A DNA stretch of 64,000 nt from Hymenobacter rigui (GCF_003944715.1 NZ_RWIT01000009.1:1-64000); one strand, 5' to 3'. Positions 25,052-34,321 are shown, counted from the first letter of the stretch. Numbers and translations are program-made. The notes: generated from the letters alone by a model not told the origin.

Positions 25052-25978
25052 ATGTCCCGCCCGCCCGATTCTTCTGCTGAAACCCCGTCTGCTGCCGGAG
25101 CCGGAGTGGCTGCGCCGGAGGCGGGTAGCTGGCGAAGCCTGGCCCGGTTGGTGCGCCTGCCCAACCTGCTCATCATGGGCCTGTGCATGCTGCTGGTGCG
25201 GGCCTGCCTGCTGCTGCCGGGGGCACCGTGGCAGCAAGTGCTGACACCAGGCTTTGGGGCAATGGTGCTGGCTGCTTTGTGCATTGGGGCGGCCGGCTAT
25301 GTCATCAACGATTATTACGATGTGAAGATTGATGCCATCAACCGGCCGGGCAAACTGGTGGTGGGCCGGGTGGTAAACCGCCGCCACGCCATGCTGGCAC
25401 ATCTGGTGCTGTCGGGGGTGGGGGTGGGGGTGAGCGGGATGTTGTCGCCGCTGCTGGGCCTCGTGAATCTGGGGTCGGCGGTGTTGCTGTGGGGATATTC
25501 GGTACGGTTTAAGCGGGTGGCGCTGGTCGGCAACCTGAGCATTGCTACTCTTACGGCCGCACTGGTATTGCTGCCCGAATTGCAGATGCGCACTGGTCAT
25601 CAGGCGGTGTGGGGCTATGCGCTGGCCGCCTTCCTGCTGACTGTGGTGCGGGAGATTGTGAAGGATGTGGAGGATATGCGCGGGGATGCCCAGCACGACT
25701 GCCGCACGCTGCCCATTGTATGGGGCGTGCCGCGTACCAAATGGGTAGCCGGATTTTTTCTGGCGTGCCTGCTGCTGCTGGTTGCCGGGGCTGTGTACCG
25801 GCTGGTGCTGGAGCACCGCTGGCTGCCCGCCAGCTGGCTGCTGGTAGCAGTGCTGGGGCCGCTGGTGGTGCTGGGCCACCGCCTGCGCCGCGCCGACCGG
25901 CGGAAACATTTCGCCCGCCTCAGTGCCTGGTGCAAATGGGTGATGCTGGCCGGGGTACTGTCGATGCTGTGGCTGTAG
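25052..25978 (+). CDS. UbiA-family prenyltransferase
   Basis: A 308-residue polytopic enzyme. The first prenyl-diphosphate/Mg motif is INDYYDVKIDAINRP (NDxxDxxxD), the second is VKDVEDMRGDAQHD. Eight or nine hydrophobic helices surround them. The phylum's members are usually named geranylgeranylglycerol-phosphate geranylgeranyltransferase; the acceptor cannot be read from sequence, and quinone or heme prenylation is possible. The context with DUF2520 and the KdsC-like gene is a conserved neighbourhood in Bacteroidota. Start chosen at the ATG 25052 (MSRPPDSS); the N-terminal 30 residues are Ala/Pro-rich and not conserved. Confidence 0.87.
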   Translation: MSRPPDSSAETPSAAGAGVAAPEAGSWRSLARLVRLPNLLIMGLCMLLVRACLLLPGAPWQQVLTPGFGAMVLAALCIGAAGYVINDYYDVKIDAINRPGKLVVGRVVNRRHAMLAHLVLSGVGVGVSGMLSPLLGLVNLGSAVLLWGYSVRFKRVALVGNLSIATLTAALVLLPELQMRTGHQAVWGYALAAFLLTVVREIVKDVEDMRGDAQHDCRTLPIVWGVPRTKWVAGFFLACLLLLVAGAVYRLVLEHRWLPASWLLVAVLGPLVVLGHRLRRADRRKHFARLSAWCKWVMLAGVLSMLWL

Positions 25979-26127
25979 CCACTGGTGGAAGCCGCCGACA
26001 ACCGTAGACTCAACTGTTGCGTTAGGGGGCTACGGGGCCGTGCTTCGCGGAAGGCAGTAGCACTTCACGCCAATAGCCGCGGCCACCGGCATCTCCATTC
26101 ACCATTCTGTCCCCAAGCCATCAACGT

Positions 26128-27396
26128 ATGCGCTTCTTCTACCCGCTGCTGGCGCTAGGTGCGCTGGCCGCTCCGGCTGCCCAGGCGCAGTCTGCCGCTC
26201 CCACCTCGCCGGAGCCCGCCGAGTTAGTCGCTTCGGCTGCTCCGCTTGCTACTCCCAGCACTGAAACCCCCACGGCTGGCGCGCCGCTTGGCCTCACCAA
26301 GGCTTTGGCTCCCAAAACCGCCAAGCTCAAGCTCACCCCCGACGACCCGGACAAGCCCAGCTTTATTCCGGTACCCATTGCCTTCTATCAGCAGGAAACC
26401 GGGTTTGCCGGGGGCGCGGCTATTTTGCCGGTGTGGCGCTTCGGCTCCGATACCACCGTGCGTAAGTCTAACGCCCGCCTTATCGCCTGGATTTCGCAGA
26501 AAAAGCAGACGACCGTACAGCTCACGCACACCATCTTTACCAAGGAGGAGAAATTCTACTTCTCGGGTGAGTTGAGCTACTATGATCTGGCGTTCAACTA
26601 CTACGGCCGCGGCAATGAAACCAGCAAGGCCGATGAGTCGCACATCCAGTATCCGCTGTGGGTGTTTGATGAGAAGGTGCTGAAAAAGGTGATGCCCAAC
26701 CTGTTCGTGGGGGTGCGCTACCGCCTCACCGACCTGGGCGAAGTAAAGCTCAAGGACCAGGAAGGCAACACCAACTCTTACTACACCATTCCGGAAGCCC
26801 AGCGCGCGGGCTATACCACCTCGGGCGTGGGCCCGGCCCTGCTCTACGACGGCCGCGACAACGTGCTGGCTACTTACCGGGGTAACTTTGTGGATGCGCA
26901 CGTGCTGTTTGCGGGCAAAGGCCTGGGCAGTGACTACAACTTCACCCGCTACATGGTGGATGCCCGCCACTTTAACCCGCTGTTCGGCTCCAACAACACC
27001 ATTCTGGCGCTGCAGTTTCTGGGCCAGTACCACACGGGCTCGGTGCCGTTCCGGGAGTGGGGCGGCATGGGGGCCACGCTGGGCGGCTCACTCTACAACA
27101 ACGCCTACCTGATGCGCGGTATCTACGAGGCCCGCTACCGGGACCGTCAGTTTACCACGGCGCAGGCTGAAATCCGGCAGAAATTGTTCTGGCGCATCGA
27201 TGGAGCCGTTTTCGGTGCCGTGGGCGAAGTGGCTCCGGCTCTTAGCGACTATACCTTCGACGGGCTGAAATTTGCCGGTGGGGCCGGGGCCCGGTTCCGC
27301 TTCAACCGCCGCGACCGGCTCAATATCCGCCTCGATTACGGGGTGGGCTCGGGTGGCAACTCGGGCATCATCTTCGCTGTGGGCGAGGCGTTCTAG
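26128..27396 (+). CDS. Omp85-like outer-membrane barrel (surface antigen family)
   Basis: A 422-residue protein with a signal peptide (APAAQAQ), an Ala/Pro/Thr-rich linker (residues 22-60) and a C-terminal barrel resembling the Omp85/BamA surface-antigen domain: repeated amphipathic strands, LRGIYEARYRD-like (LMRGIYEARYRD) and NIRLDYGVG near the end, terminating in F. No POTRA domain is present, so it is not BamA or TamA itself. Similar POTRA-less members are widespread in Bacteroidota with unknown transport or lipid roles. Confidence 0.82.
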   Translation: MRFFYPLLALGALAAPAAQAQSAAPTSPEPAELVASAAPLATPSTETPTAGAPLGLTKALAPKTAKLKLTPDDPDKPSFIPVPIAFYQQETGFAGGAAILPVWRFGSDTTVRKSNARLIAWISQKKQTTVQLTHTIFTKEEKFYFSGELSYYDLAFNYYGRGNETSKADESHIQYPLWVFDEKVLKKVMPNLFVGVRYRLTDLGEVKLKDQEGNTNSYYTIPEAQRAGYTTSGVGPALLYDGRDNVLATYRGNFVDAHVLFAGKGLGSDYNFTRYMVDARHFNPLFGSNNTILALQFLGQYHTGSVPFREWGGMGATLGGSLYNNAYLMRGIYEARYRDRQFTTAQAEIRQKLFWRIDGAVFGAVGEVAPALSDYTFDGLKFAGGAGARFRFNRRDRLNIRLDYGVGSGGNSGIIFAVGEAF

Positions 27397-27418
27397 CCAA
27401 CTTTCACCCGTACCTTTT

Positions 27419-27462
27419 ACGCAATTCCCCGAGGCGGTCCGCTTCGGGGAATTGTGCGTTTT
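27419..27462 (+). terminator. Terminator after the Omp85-like gene
   Basis: A long stem (ACGCAATTCCCCGA with TCGGGGAATTGTGCGT, one G bulge-like mismatch) ending in TTTT, 22 nt after the stop. Confidence 0.88.
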
Positions 27463-27516
27463 AAGCTCGACAGTGAAGCTTTTTTCTGGTATCGTCTTGG
27501 CTGATGCCGGCGGGTT

Positions 27517-28686
27517 ATGCGTAGGAAGCTGTGCATGTCCCACGCCACTCCCCTCCGTTTTCATTCCACCGCGTCGGCGGGTTCCGCCGTTAGTTCGCTG
27601 TGGCAACTGGCTCCGCCGCCGGCTCCCGGGCTATATGCCAGCGTCATTGTGCCTGCCAAAGATGAGGCTGACACCATTGTGGCCGCCTTGACTGCTTTGG
27701 CTGCGCAGGTTGATGAGGAGGGGCACCCTTTGCCTCCGGGTAGTTTTGAGGTGCTGGTACTAGCCAATAACTGCCAGGATGCCACTGCCCAACTGGCCCG
27801 GGAGTTTGGGACCCGCCACCCGCACCTTGCGCTGCACGTTGCTGAAACTACTCTGCTTAAGGCGGAAGCCCACATTGGGCGGGCCCGGCAACTGTTGATG
27901 GATGAGGCGTGTAGGCGGCTGGAGCAAGCTGGGCAGCCACTGCGCTTCATTGCCAGTACCGATGCTGACACGCAGGTAGCTTCTACTTGGCTCATTGCCA
28001 ACAGGGCTGCACTAGTCGCCGGTGCCGATGCCGTAGGTGGTCGGATTCTGATGAGTGATGCCGTGCCCGGCTGTCCGGTGCGTCGGCGGCAGTTGCAGGA
28101 TGCCGCGTACCAGCTGCTGCAAATTCAGCTGGAAGAAGTCCTCGACCCCGTTCCCCACGACCCCTGGCCCCGGCACCACCAGCATTTTGGGGCCAGTATG
28201 GCCGTTACCACGGCTGCCTACCGCCGGGTAGGAGGGGTACCAGCCGTTCCGTATCTAGAAGATGAAGCCTTATACCAGAGCTTGCTGCAGCACGATTTGC
28301 AGGTACGCCACAGCTCCGCCGTGCGGGTATATACTTCGGCCCGGCAGCAGGGCCGGGTAGCAGTGGGGCTTTCCTGGCAATTGCAGGAATGGCAACGGCT
28401 GGGTCCACAGGAACCCTTAGTACCACACCCGGCTGGCATAGCCGCCACGATACAGCTGCGCCGAAACCTAAGAGCCGTCTGGCAACACGCGCACGGCCTG
28501 ACTTTAAGTTCGCAGGAAGTTTTTACGGAACTGCTCCATTTAAGTGAGGCAGCAACAAACTACGCAACATTTGGAGCGTTCTGGAACTGGGCCCGGCAGC
28601 AGCAACGCAGCCCCGAGTACGAAGCGCTGCCTTTAAGCCAGGCCACGCACGAATTACGGCTGCTACTGGCGGCGTTGCGGCGCTAA
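27517..28686 (+). CDS. Family 2 glycosyltransferase
   Basis: A 389-residue GT-A enzyme without TM segments. The start of the nucleotide-binding domain is YASVIVPAKDEADTIVAAL (residues 40-58), the metal motif is STDADT (147-152), and the acceptor-side motif is YLEDEALYQSL. The C-terminal 100 residues are helical and not conserved. It is convergent with a methyltransferase gene 15 nt away, which with a PIG-L deacetylase and an ACAD-like flavoprotein makes a four-gene set that appears functionally linked. ATG at 27535 is an alternative start. Sugar and acceptor are unknown. Confidence 0.85.
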   Translation: MRRKLCMSHATPLRFHSTASAGSAVSSLWQLAPPPAPGLYASVIVPAKDEADTIVAALTALAAQVDEEGHPLPPGSFEVLVLANNCQDATAQLAREFGTRHPHLALHVAETTLLKAEAHIGRARQLLMDEACRRLEQAGQPLRFIASTDADTQVASTWLIANRAALVAGADAVGGRILMSDAVPGCPVRRRQLQDAAYQLLQIQLEEVLDPVPHDPWPRHHQHFGASMAVTTAAYRRVGGVPAVPYLEDEALYQSLLQHDLQVRHSSAVRVYTSARQQGRVAVGLSWQLQEWQRLGPQEPLVPHPAGIAATIQLRRNLRAVWQHAHGLTLSSQEVFTELLHLSEAATNYATFGAFWNWARQQQRSPEYEALPLSQATHELRLLLAALRR

Positions 28687-28701
28687 ACGGTAGGAAATGG
28701 C

Positions 28702-29304
28702 CTACACGCGCTCCAGTACATCCAGCCGGTAGGTCGCGGCGCGTTGGCTATTCAAATGGCGAAATAGGCCTGCGGGCTCTACCTGGCTCAGAAAGAAATC
28801 GTGCACATCGTCGCCGGTCAGGGGATAATCGTGCACGGGCGGGGTCCAGTGCACCAGCACCACGTGTCCGCCGGGGCGCACTGCCCCCAGTATCTTTTCG
28901 CGGGCCATCTGCAGGTCCTCGGGGCTCCAGTAGTATCCCACTTCCGATACCATAATCAGGTCAAACTGCCGGACCGGAAACTCCTCGGGCACCCGCAGCA
29001 GCTGAAATTCTACCTGGGGCAGGTGCGCGCACCGTTGGCGGGCTTTAGCCAGGGCGGCGGCGGCTACATCCACGGCCAGCAACTGCCCGCAATGCATAGC
29101 CAACTGCTCTGTAAGCACCCCCAGTGAGCACCCGATTTCGAAAGCTGATGTATAGTGCGGCTTCGGTAAGGCGGCCACGGTAGCGGCGTACTTTTCCTGC
29201 TCGTACGCACTGGTTTCAAAGTTCCAGGGGTCTTCATTCGCCCGGTATACCTCATCGAAATAGGTGGGCGGAAGCGTATGCGGTTGATTGGGATTCGGCT
29301 GCAT
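28702..29304 (-). CDS. NodS-like SAM-dependent methyltransferase
   Basis: A 200-residue class I methyltransferase. The SAM-binding motif I is FEIGCSLGVLT (55-65), the acidic strand is LLAVDVAAAAL and motif post-I/II is FDLIMVSEVGYYW. The N-terminal DPWNFETSAYEQEKY (25-39) is a hallmark of the NodS family, whose founding member N-methylates the deacetylated glucosamine of rhizobial Nod factors. Here it follows the PIG-L deacetylase by 17 nt on the same strand, so N-methylation of a freed amino sugar is a reasonable but unproven reading. Confidence 0.87.
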   Translation of the reverse strand: MQPNPNQPHTLPPTYFDEVYRANEDPWNFETSAYEQEKYAATVAALPKPHYTSAFEIGCSLGVLTEQLAMHCGQLLAVDVAAAALAKARQRCAHLPQVEFQLLRVPEEFPVRQFDLIMVSEVGYYWSPEDLQMAREKILGAVRPGGHVVLVHWTPPVHDYPLTGDDVHDFFLSQVEPAGLFRHLNSQRAATYRLDVLERV

Positions 29305-29321
29305 GGAGCGAAAGAAAAAGG

Positions 29322-30065
29322 TTAAGCCTGGACAGCTTCCAGATATACTTCCTGCGGTTGGGCAAAGTGCGCTAGCATGGAGGGGGCCAGCGTGAAACCT
29401 GTCGGGTCGTCGTCGATGGGGGAGCCGGGCAGCTGGGAACGGTGCGCGGCAATGGCCCGCTGCTTCTGGGCCAGCACCGGCGTAATATCCAGCTGCCAGC
29501 CCTCTGCTTCTCCGGGCTGGGGCAGGTCATCGGGGGCGGCTCGCTCCCAGGCCCACACCACGTATTCCAGCACCCGCGGGGGCTGCGGCAACTGTTGCAC
29601 GGCGGCCTGCAATAAGAGGTACGTAGCGCGGTGGTCGGGGTGAGGGTCGCGCCGCCAGGGTACCAGCACCGTAGCCGGTTGGGTGGCGTCTAGAAAAGCG
29701 GCCAGCTGCTGCACAGCCGTGGCCCCGTCGGCGGTATCCGGCGGTGGTACGGCTCCGTCGGGCAGGCTGAGGCAGTGCAGGGCTTCCTCCGGAATGGTCA
29801 GCTCCGCCAACGCCTCCTGCAATTCGGCCTGCCGTAAATCCTGCCGCGCTGCCGCCGGAAACTTGCGTGAGTTGGGGTGCGACATGGTGCCATCAGTCAC
29901 GAGTACGCACCAGACGGGCAGGCCTGCCTGCCGCAACAGCGCCAGCAGCCCCCCGCAGCCCAGTGATTCATCATCAGGATGCGGCGCGAGGACTACGGTC
30001 GGGCCCAGACTGGCCGCGGCGGCGGGCGGCAACAGCGGGTAAGCAGCGGTGGAAAATCCGGACAT
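29322..30065 (-). CDS. PIG-L/LmbE family deacetylase
   Basis: A 247-residue zinc-dependent N-deacetylase. The metal/catalytic motif is APHPDDE (27-33: His29, Asp31, Asp32) and the third ligand site DPHPDHR (141-146). Family members remove acetyl groups from GlcNAc linked to inositol, cysteine ligands or antibiotics. ATG at 30065 is chosen because the upstream extension would be unconserved and run into the previous gene's end. It lies 49 nt after the ACAD-like gene and 17 nt before the methyltransferase, consistent with one operon. Confidence 0.9.
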   Translation of the reverse strand: MSGFSTAAYPLLPPAAAASLGPTVVLAPHPDDESLGCGGLLALLRQAGLPVWCVLVTDGTMSHPNSRKFPAAARQDLRQAELQEALAELTIPEEALHCLSLPDGAVPPPDTADGATAVQQLAAFLDATQPATVLVPWRRDPHPDHRATYLLLQAAVQQLPQPPRVLEYVVWAWERAAPDDLPQPGEAEGWQLDITPVLAQKQRAIAAHRSQLPGSPIDDDPTGFTLAPSMLAHFAQPQEVYLEAVQA

Positions 30066-30114
30066 GCCAATAGGGGATGGTAGGCTGCTTACTACGGAAG
30101 CGCCGCCGCTGTGG

Positions 30115-31272
30115 CTATGATGGCCACAACCGGTAGGCTGGTTCCTGGCTTTCCAGGGCGTAGCGGCCGGCATCGGCCAGGGCGGCATCGGGCGCGGGCT
30201 GGCGGAGGTAGTGCGTCAGGTCGCGGTGCAGGCGCTCAAAGGGCTCGGGCCGCAGCAGGCCCCGGGCACCAACGCACCGCTCCGCCAGCGGCAGCAGCTG
30301 CAGACAAATGGCCTCAATGGCGGAGCGCACCAGGTTGGCGTGGGCTACCAGCGTTTCAGGGGAGGTATCCGGAGTAGCTGCTACGGTGGCGGCTGCCTGC
30401 AGCCAATGCTGTCCACTGGCTATCAATATGCCCATTTCGCCCAGGCGTTGGCGTTGGTAGGGGTCGTCGGTACGGTGTAGCCTCTGCAGGAAGCGCCGGG
30501 TTTCATCGAATACCGCCTCTGCCCCGCCCAGCTGCCCCGCCGCAAACCGGATAGCCCCGCCGCTGAACCAGGGCTGCCGGTAATAGTCGCCGGGCTGGCC
30601 CAGCAGGTGGGTGGCGTCCAGTTCCAGGCCCGTGAAATCAACCTCAAAACTGGCCGACGCCCGCATACCCAATGGCTGCCAGAACTCCGCGTTGTACCGG
30701 GGAATCAGCTCATCCACCGGAATAATCAGCATTTGCCAGCCGCCATCGGGCAACGCGGCCGTGCACAGCGGGCGGGTAACGGAGCCGGCCCCGGAGGCGA
30801 AGGTTTTACGACCCTGCAGGCGGTACCGGCCGTCTGTGGTCGGCAGCAACTGCAGACCCGGCTGCGCCTCCGTGTTCCACACCCCAAACAAATGTCCGGT
30901 CCGGGCCTCAGCGGCCCAGCGCATTACCTGGGCCGGTTCTCCAAACCGGTCCAGCAGCTGCAGGGCGTTTACGTGGCCTTCGTATAGCCGGCCCACGGCC
31001 AGGTTACCGCGCCCGATGTGGCGCAGGGTGCTCAACAGCGCAGTCGTTTGGGCAGCAGTACCGAGGCCGGCACCGCCCAGGTGGGCGGGCAACGGAGCGA
31101 CCAGCAGCCCCGCCTCCCGCAGCCAGTTAAATTCCTGGGTGGGGAAATTGCCTTCTACATCGGTGGCGGCGGCCTGCGCAAACAGGCGTGGGGCCAGCTC
31201 CGCGGCAGCGGCTTCGGCGGTAGTCTGGTTTAGGAGGGCGGGAAATGAGGCGGCAGCAGGTAGCTCAGGCAT
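30115..31272 (-). CDS. Acyl-CoA-dehydrogenase-fold flavoprotein
   Basis: A 385-residue protein of the ACAD fold: N-terminal helices with WLREAGLLVAPLPAHLGGAG, the middle beta domain with GRKTFASGAGSVT (FAD contact), and the C-terminal helix bundle with VGARGLLRPEPFERLHRDL. In medium-chain dehydrogenases the catalytic Glu lies in a YEGT motif; the aligned segment here is HYLRQPAPD (354-362), so that Glu appears to be missing. ACAD-fold members without it act as flavin monooxygenases, some N-oxidising amino sugars. The first gene of the minus-strand set; the open frame continues upstream antisense to purH but without similarity. Confidence 0.82.
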   Translation of the reverse strand: MPELPAAASFPALLNQTTAEAAAAELAPRLFAQAAATDVEGNFPTQEFNWLREAGLLVAPLPAHLGGAGLGTAAQTTALLSTLRHIGRGNLAVGRLYEGHVNALQLLDRFGEPAQVMRWAAEARTGHLFGVWNTEAQPGLQLLPTTDGRYRLQGRKTFASGAGSVTRPLCTAALPDGGWQMLIIPVDELIPRYNAEFWQPLGMRASASFEVDFTGLELDATHLLGQPGDYYRQPWFSGGAIRFAAGQLGGAEAVFDETRRFLQRLHRTDDPYQRQRLGEMGILIASGQHWLQAAATVAATPDTSPETLVAHANLVRSAIEAICLQLLPLAERCVGARGLLRPEPFERLHRDLTHYLRQPAPDAALADAGRYALESQEPAYRLWPS

Positions 31273-31449
31273 AAAAAAGCAACACGATGGAGCCTGTGCA
31301 TACGGCGCTGCTGCCCAGTACGCCGGACCTGCCCTCAGGATTTGCGGGGGCATCTTTCGAAACGCAGTTAATAATTCCGTAACAACGGCCCGCCTGGGGC
31401 TGCCTACCTTCGCGCAGCATTTCACACTTTCACCAAGCCCCTTCCTGCT

Positions 31450-32985
31450 ATGGCCCAGCCCATTCGTTCCGCCCTCGTTTCCGTGTATTATAAAGACCGG
31501 CTGGAGCCACTGGTGGCGCTGCTGAAGGAGCACGGCGTAACCATCTACTCCACCGGCGGTACCCAGCAGTTCATTGAGGAGCAGGGCGCACCCGTAACGG
31601 CCGTAGAAAGCCTGACCGGGTTTCCGGCCGTATTTGGCGGCCGCGTCAAAACCCTGCATCCCAAAGTATTCGGTGGTATTCTGCACCGCCGCCACGAAGC
31701 CGGCGACCTGCAGGAAGCCGAGCAGCACCAGATTCCGCCCATCGATTTGGTGATTGTGGACCTGTACCCCTTTGAGGAAACCGTGGCCTCGGGCGCGGCG
31801 GAGGCCGATGTTATCGAGAAGATTGACATCGGCGGTATCTCGCTGCTGCGCGCCGCGGCCAAAAACTTCCGCGACGTGCTGGTGGTAAGCTCCCGTGACC
31901 AGTACGCGGCCGTAACCGAACTGCTGCAGGCCAAAGGCTGCGCTACTGACCTGGAGGACCGCCGCCACTACGCCGCCGCCGCCTTCGAGGCCACCTCGCA
32001 CTACGACACCCAGATTTTCCGGTACATGGCCCAGGGCACCGAGCTGAGCGGCGCGGCCCTGAAACTTTCCGAAAAACCCGCCACCCCGCTGCGCTACGGC
32101 GAAAACCCCCACCAGGCCGGCACTTTCTACGGCGACCTGTCGGCCCTGTTCGACCAGCTCCACGGCAAGCAGCTCAGCTACAACAACCTGGTAGATGTGG
32201 ACGCGGCCGTGCTGCTGATGCAGGAGTTTGACGCGGCCGGCCCCGCCGCCTGCGCCATTCTCAAGCACACCAACGCCTGCGGCGTAGCCCAGGCCGATTC
32301 CCTGCACCAAGCCTACCTCAACGCCCTCAGCTGCGACCCGGTATCGGCGTTTGGCGGGGTGATTATCGTGAACAAGCCCGTGGATGCCGCCACGGCCGAG
32401 GAGCTGAACAAGCTGTTCTTCGAGGTGCTGATTGCCCCCGAGTTCGATGAAGCCGCCATGACGGTGCTGCAAAGCAAGAAAAACCGCATCCTGCTGCGCC
32501 AGAAGCCGGTGCAGTTCCCCACCAAGCAAGTGAAAACCCTGCTGAACGGTGTAATTGAGCAGGATTTCGACAAAGTGGTGGAAGGAGCCGCCGACTTCCG
32601 CACCGTTACCGAATCGGCCCCTACGACCGAGGAAGTGGCCGCCCTGGAGTTTGCCCTCAAAGTGTGCAAGCACACCAAGAGCAACACCATTGTGCTGGCC
32701 CGGGCTGGCCAGCTGCTGGCCTCGGGTGTGGGTCAGACTTCCCGCGTGGATGCCCTGCGCCAAGCCATTGAGAAGGCCCGCAGCTTCGGCTTCGACCTGC
32801 AAGGGGCCGTTATGGCCTCCGATGCCTTCTTCCCTTTCCCCGACTGCGTGAAAATTGCCGGCGAAGCCGGTATCCGCGCCGTGGTGCAGCCCGGCGGCTC
32901 CATCAAGGACCAGGACAGCATTGTCGCCTGCAACCGCCTGGGCATGGCTATGGTGCTCACCGGCGTACGGCACTTCAAGCACTAA
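31450..32985 (+). CDS. purH: Bifunctional AICAR transformylase/IMP cyclohydrolase
   Basis: A 511-residue enzyme catalysing the last two steps of de novo IMP synthesis. The N-terminal MGS-like cyclohydrolase domain (residues about 5-130) starts ALVSVYYKDRLEPLVALL and includes STGGTQQFIEE; the transformylase domain carries LRYGENPHQAG and CAILKHTNACGVAQ, where the KH pair is catalytic, and ends SDAFFPFPD then GIRAVVQPGGSIKDQD. Length fits the family. A near-consensus -7 box (TACCTTCG) is at 31405-31412. It is divergent from the ACAD-like gene. Confidence 0.97.
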   Translation: MAQPIRSALVSVYYKDRLEPLVALLKEHGVTIYSTGGTQQFIEEQGAPVTAVESLTGFPAVFGGRVKTLHPKVFGGILHRRHEAGDLQEAEQHQIPPIDLVIVDLYPFEETVASGAAEADVIEKIDIGGISLLRAAAKNFRDVLVVSSRDQYAAVTELLQAKGCATDLEDRRHYAAAAFEATSHYDTQIFRYMAQGTELSGAALKLSEKPATPLRYGENPHQAGTFYGDLSALFDQLHGKQLSYNNLVDVDAAVLLMQEFDAAGPAACAILKHTNACGVAQADSLHQAYLNALSCDPVSAFGGVIIVNKPVDAATAEELNKLFFEVLIAPEFDEAAMTVLQSKKNRILLRQKPVQFPTKQVKTLLNGVIEQDFDKVVEGAADFRTVTESAPTTEEVAALEFALKVCKHTKSNTIVLARAGQLLASGVGQTSRVDALRQAIEKARSFGFDLQGAVMASDAFFPFPDCVKIAGEAGIRAVVQPGGSIKDQDSIVACNRLGMAMVLTGVRHFKH

Positions 32986-33022
32986 CAGGCTGTAACACGA
33001 AGCCTTTGCTTCGCACTACGAC

Positions 33023-33049
33023 AAGCCCCGGCCAGCCAGGTCGGGGCTT
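33023..33049 (+). terminator. Hairpin after purH
   Basis: AAGCCCCG (33023-33030) pairs with CGGGGCTT (33042-33049); an 11-base loop. Only a weak T-tract follows. Confidence 0.65.
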
Positions 33050-33230
33050 ATGCGTTGAGTAGATTTTGAGTCTGAAAAACAATGGGTTAGCGGCTCTGTG
33101 GAGCGGAGCGGGCAATCAAAGCCGGCTTTGTTCGTTGGGGACGCCGGACTTCCTCCCGCAGTGGGACAACATCCGCTGCCAACCGTTTCAGATTGATACG
33201 CCCGGATGCCGGGCTTCGCTGAAACTTGCT

Positions 33231-33238
33231 TACTTTTG
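33231..33238 (+). promoter_or_regulatory. Promoter -7 box of the mre operon
   Basis: TACTTTTG fits TAnnTTTG exactly and lies 54 nt upstream of the mreB ATG. It supports the start at 33293 rather than the longer frame beginning at 33206, which would start upstream of the promoter. Confidence 0.65.
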
Positions 33239-33292
33239 CCCCCACTTTTAACGGGCGCAACCAGCCCGTTCTCATTCACTTGCCGTTACTCG

Positions 33293-34318
33293 ATGGGTTT
33301 CTTCAATTTTCTGACCAGCGACATAGCCATTGACCTGGGCACGGCCAACACGCTCATCATTCACAACGATAAAATCGTGGTGGATGAGCCGAGCATCATT
33401 GCAAAAGACCGCACTACCAATAAAGTAATTGCCGTGGGTCGGCAGGCGCAGCAGATGCACGAAAAAACCCACGACAACATCAAAACCATCCGCCCACTGA
33501 AGGACGGCGTAATTGCCGACTTCCACGCCGCGGAGGAGATGATAAAAGGGCTTATCAAGATGATTGATACCCGCACCCGCCTGTTCCAGCCTTCCCACCG
33601 CATGGTTATCTGTATTCCGAGCGGTATTACGGAGGTGGAAAAGCGTGCCGTGCGCGACTCTGCTGAGCACGCCGGGGCCAAGGAGGTGTGGATGATTCAG
33701 GAGCCCATGGCCGCCGCCATCGGCATCGGCATCGATGTGGAGCAGCCCGTGGGCTCCATGATTATCGACATCGGGGGCGGTACCACCGAAATTGCGGTAA
33801 TTGCCCTGTCGGGTATCGTGTGCGACCAGAGCATCAAAACGGCCGGCGACGTATTCAACCAGGACATTCTGGACTACATGCGCCGCCAGCACAACCTGCT
33901 CATTGGGGAGCGTTCCGCGGAGCGCATCAAAATTGAAGTAGGCGCGGCCCTGACCGAGTTGGAAGTAACCCCGCCCGACTTTGAGGTGCGCGGCCGCGAC
34001 CTGATGACCGGTATTCCGAAGGTTATCAAAGTAACGTCCTCAGAAATTGCCATTGCCCTGGATAAGTCGGTGGCCAAAATTGAGGAGGCCGTCCTGAAGG
34101 CCCTGGAGATTTCGCCGCCCGAGCTGTCGGCTGACATCTACGAAAACGGGATTCATCTGACCGGTGGTGGCGCGTTGCTGCGCGGGCTGGATAAGCGCCT
34201 AGCAGCCAAAACCAAGCTGCCCATTCACATTGCCGAGGACCCGTTGCGCGCCGTAGTGCGCGGCACCGGTGCCGCCATCAAAAATATCCAAGCCTTCCGC
34301 AGCGTCCTGCTGACGTAG
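33293..34318 (+). CDS. mreB: Rod shape-determining actin homologue MreB
   Basis: A 341-residue actin-fold protein. The phosphate-1 motif is DLGTANTLI (residues about 12-20), phosphate-2 is IIDIGGGTTEIAVIAL and the adenosine motif is LTGGGALLRGLDKRL. MreB filaments position the cell-wall elongation machinery under the inner membrane. It heads the mreB-mreC-mreD-pbp2-rodA run. A TACTTTTG -7 box at 33231 and the N-terminus MGFFNFLTSDIAIDLG support the start. Confidence 0.97.
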   Translation: MGFFNFLTSDIAIDLGTANTLIIHNDKIVVDEPSIIAKDRTTNKVIAVGRQAQQMHEKTHDNIKTIRPLKDGVIADFHAAEEMIKGLIKMIDTRTRLFQPSHRMVICIPSGITEVEKRAVRDSAEHAGAKEVWMIQEPMAAAIGIGIDVEQPVGSMIIDIGGGTTEIAVIALSGIVCDQSIKTAGDVFNQDILDYMRRQHNLLIGERSAERIKIEVGAALTELEVTPPDFEVRGRDLMTGIPKVIKVTSSEIAIALDKSVAKIEEAVLKALEISPPELSADIYENGIHLTGGGALLRGLDKRLAAKTKLPIHIAEDPLRAVVRGTGAAIKNIQAFRSVLLT

Positions 34319-34321
34319 TAT

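Larger units (their letters stand above)
32986..33292. other. Intergenic region purH-mreB
   Basis: This 307-base gap contains the purH terminator (33023-33049) and the mreB -7 box (33231-33238). No gene was recognised between them. Confidence 0.6.

Noticed and set aside
31405..31412. TACCTTCG upstream of purH as a full promoter
   Set aside because: One mismatch in the -7 box and no -33 element at the right spacing, so only mentioned in the purH entry.
31273..32982. Long open frame on the minus strand continuing upstream of the ACAD-like gene, antisense to purH
   Set aside because: It mirrors purH codons, has His/Gly/Val-rich composition without domains, and the true protein begins at the ATG 31272.
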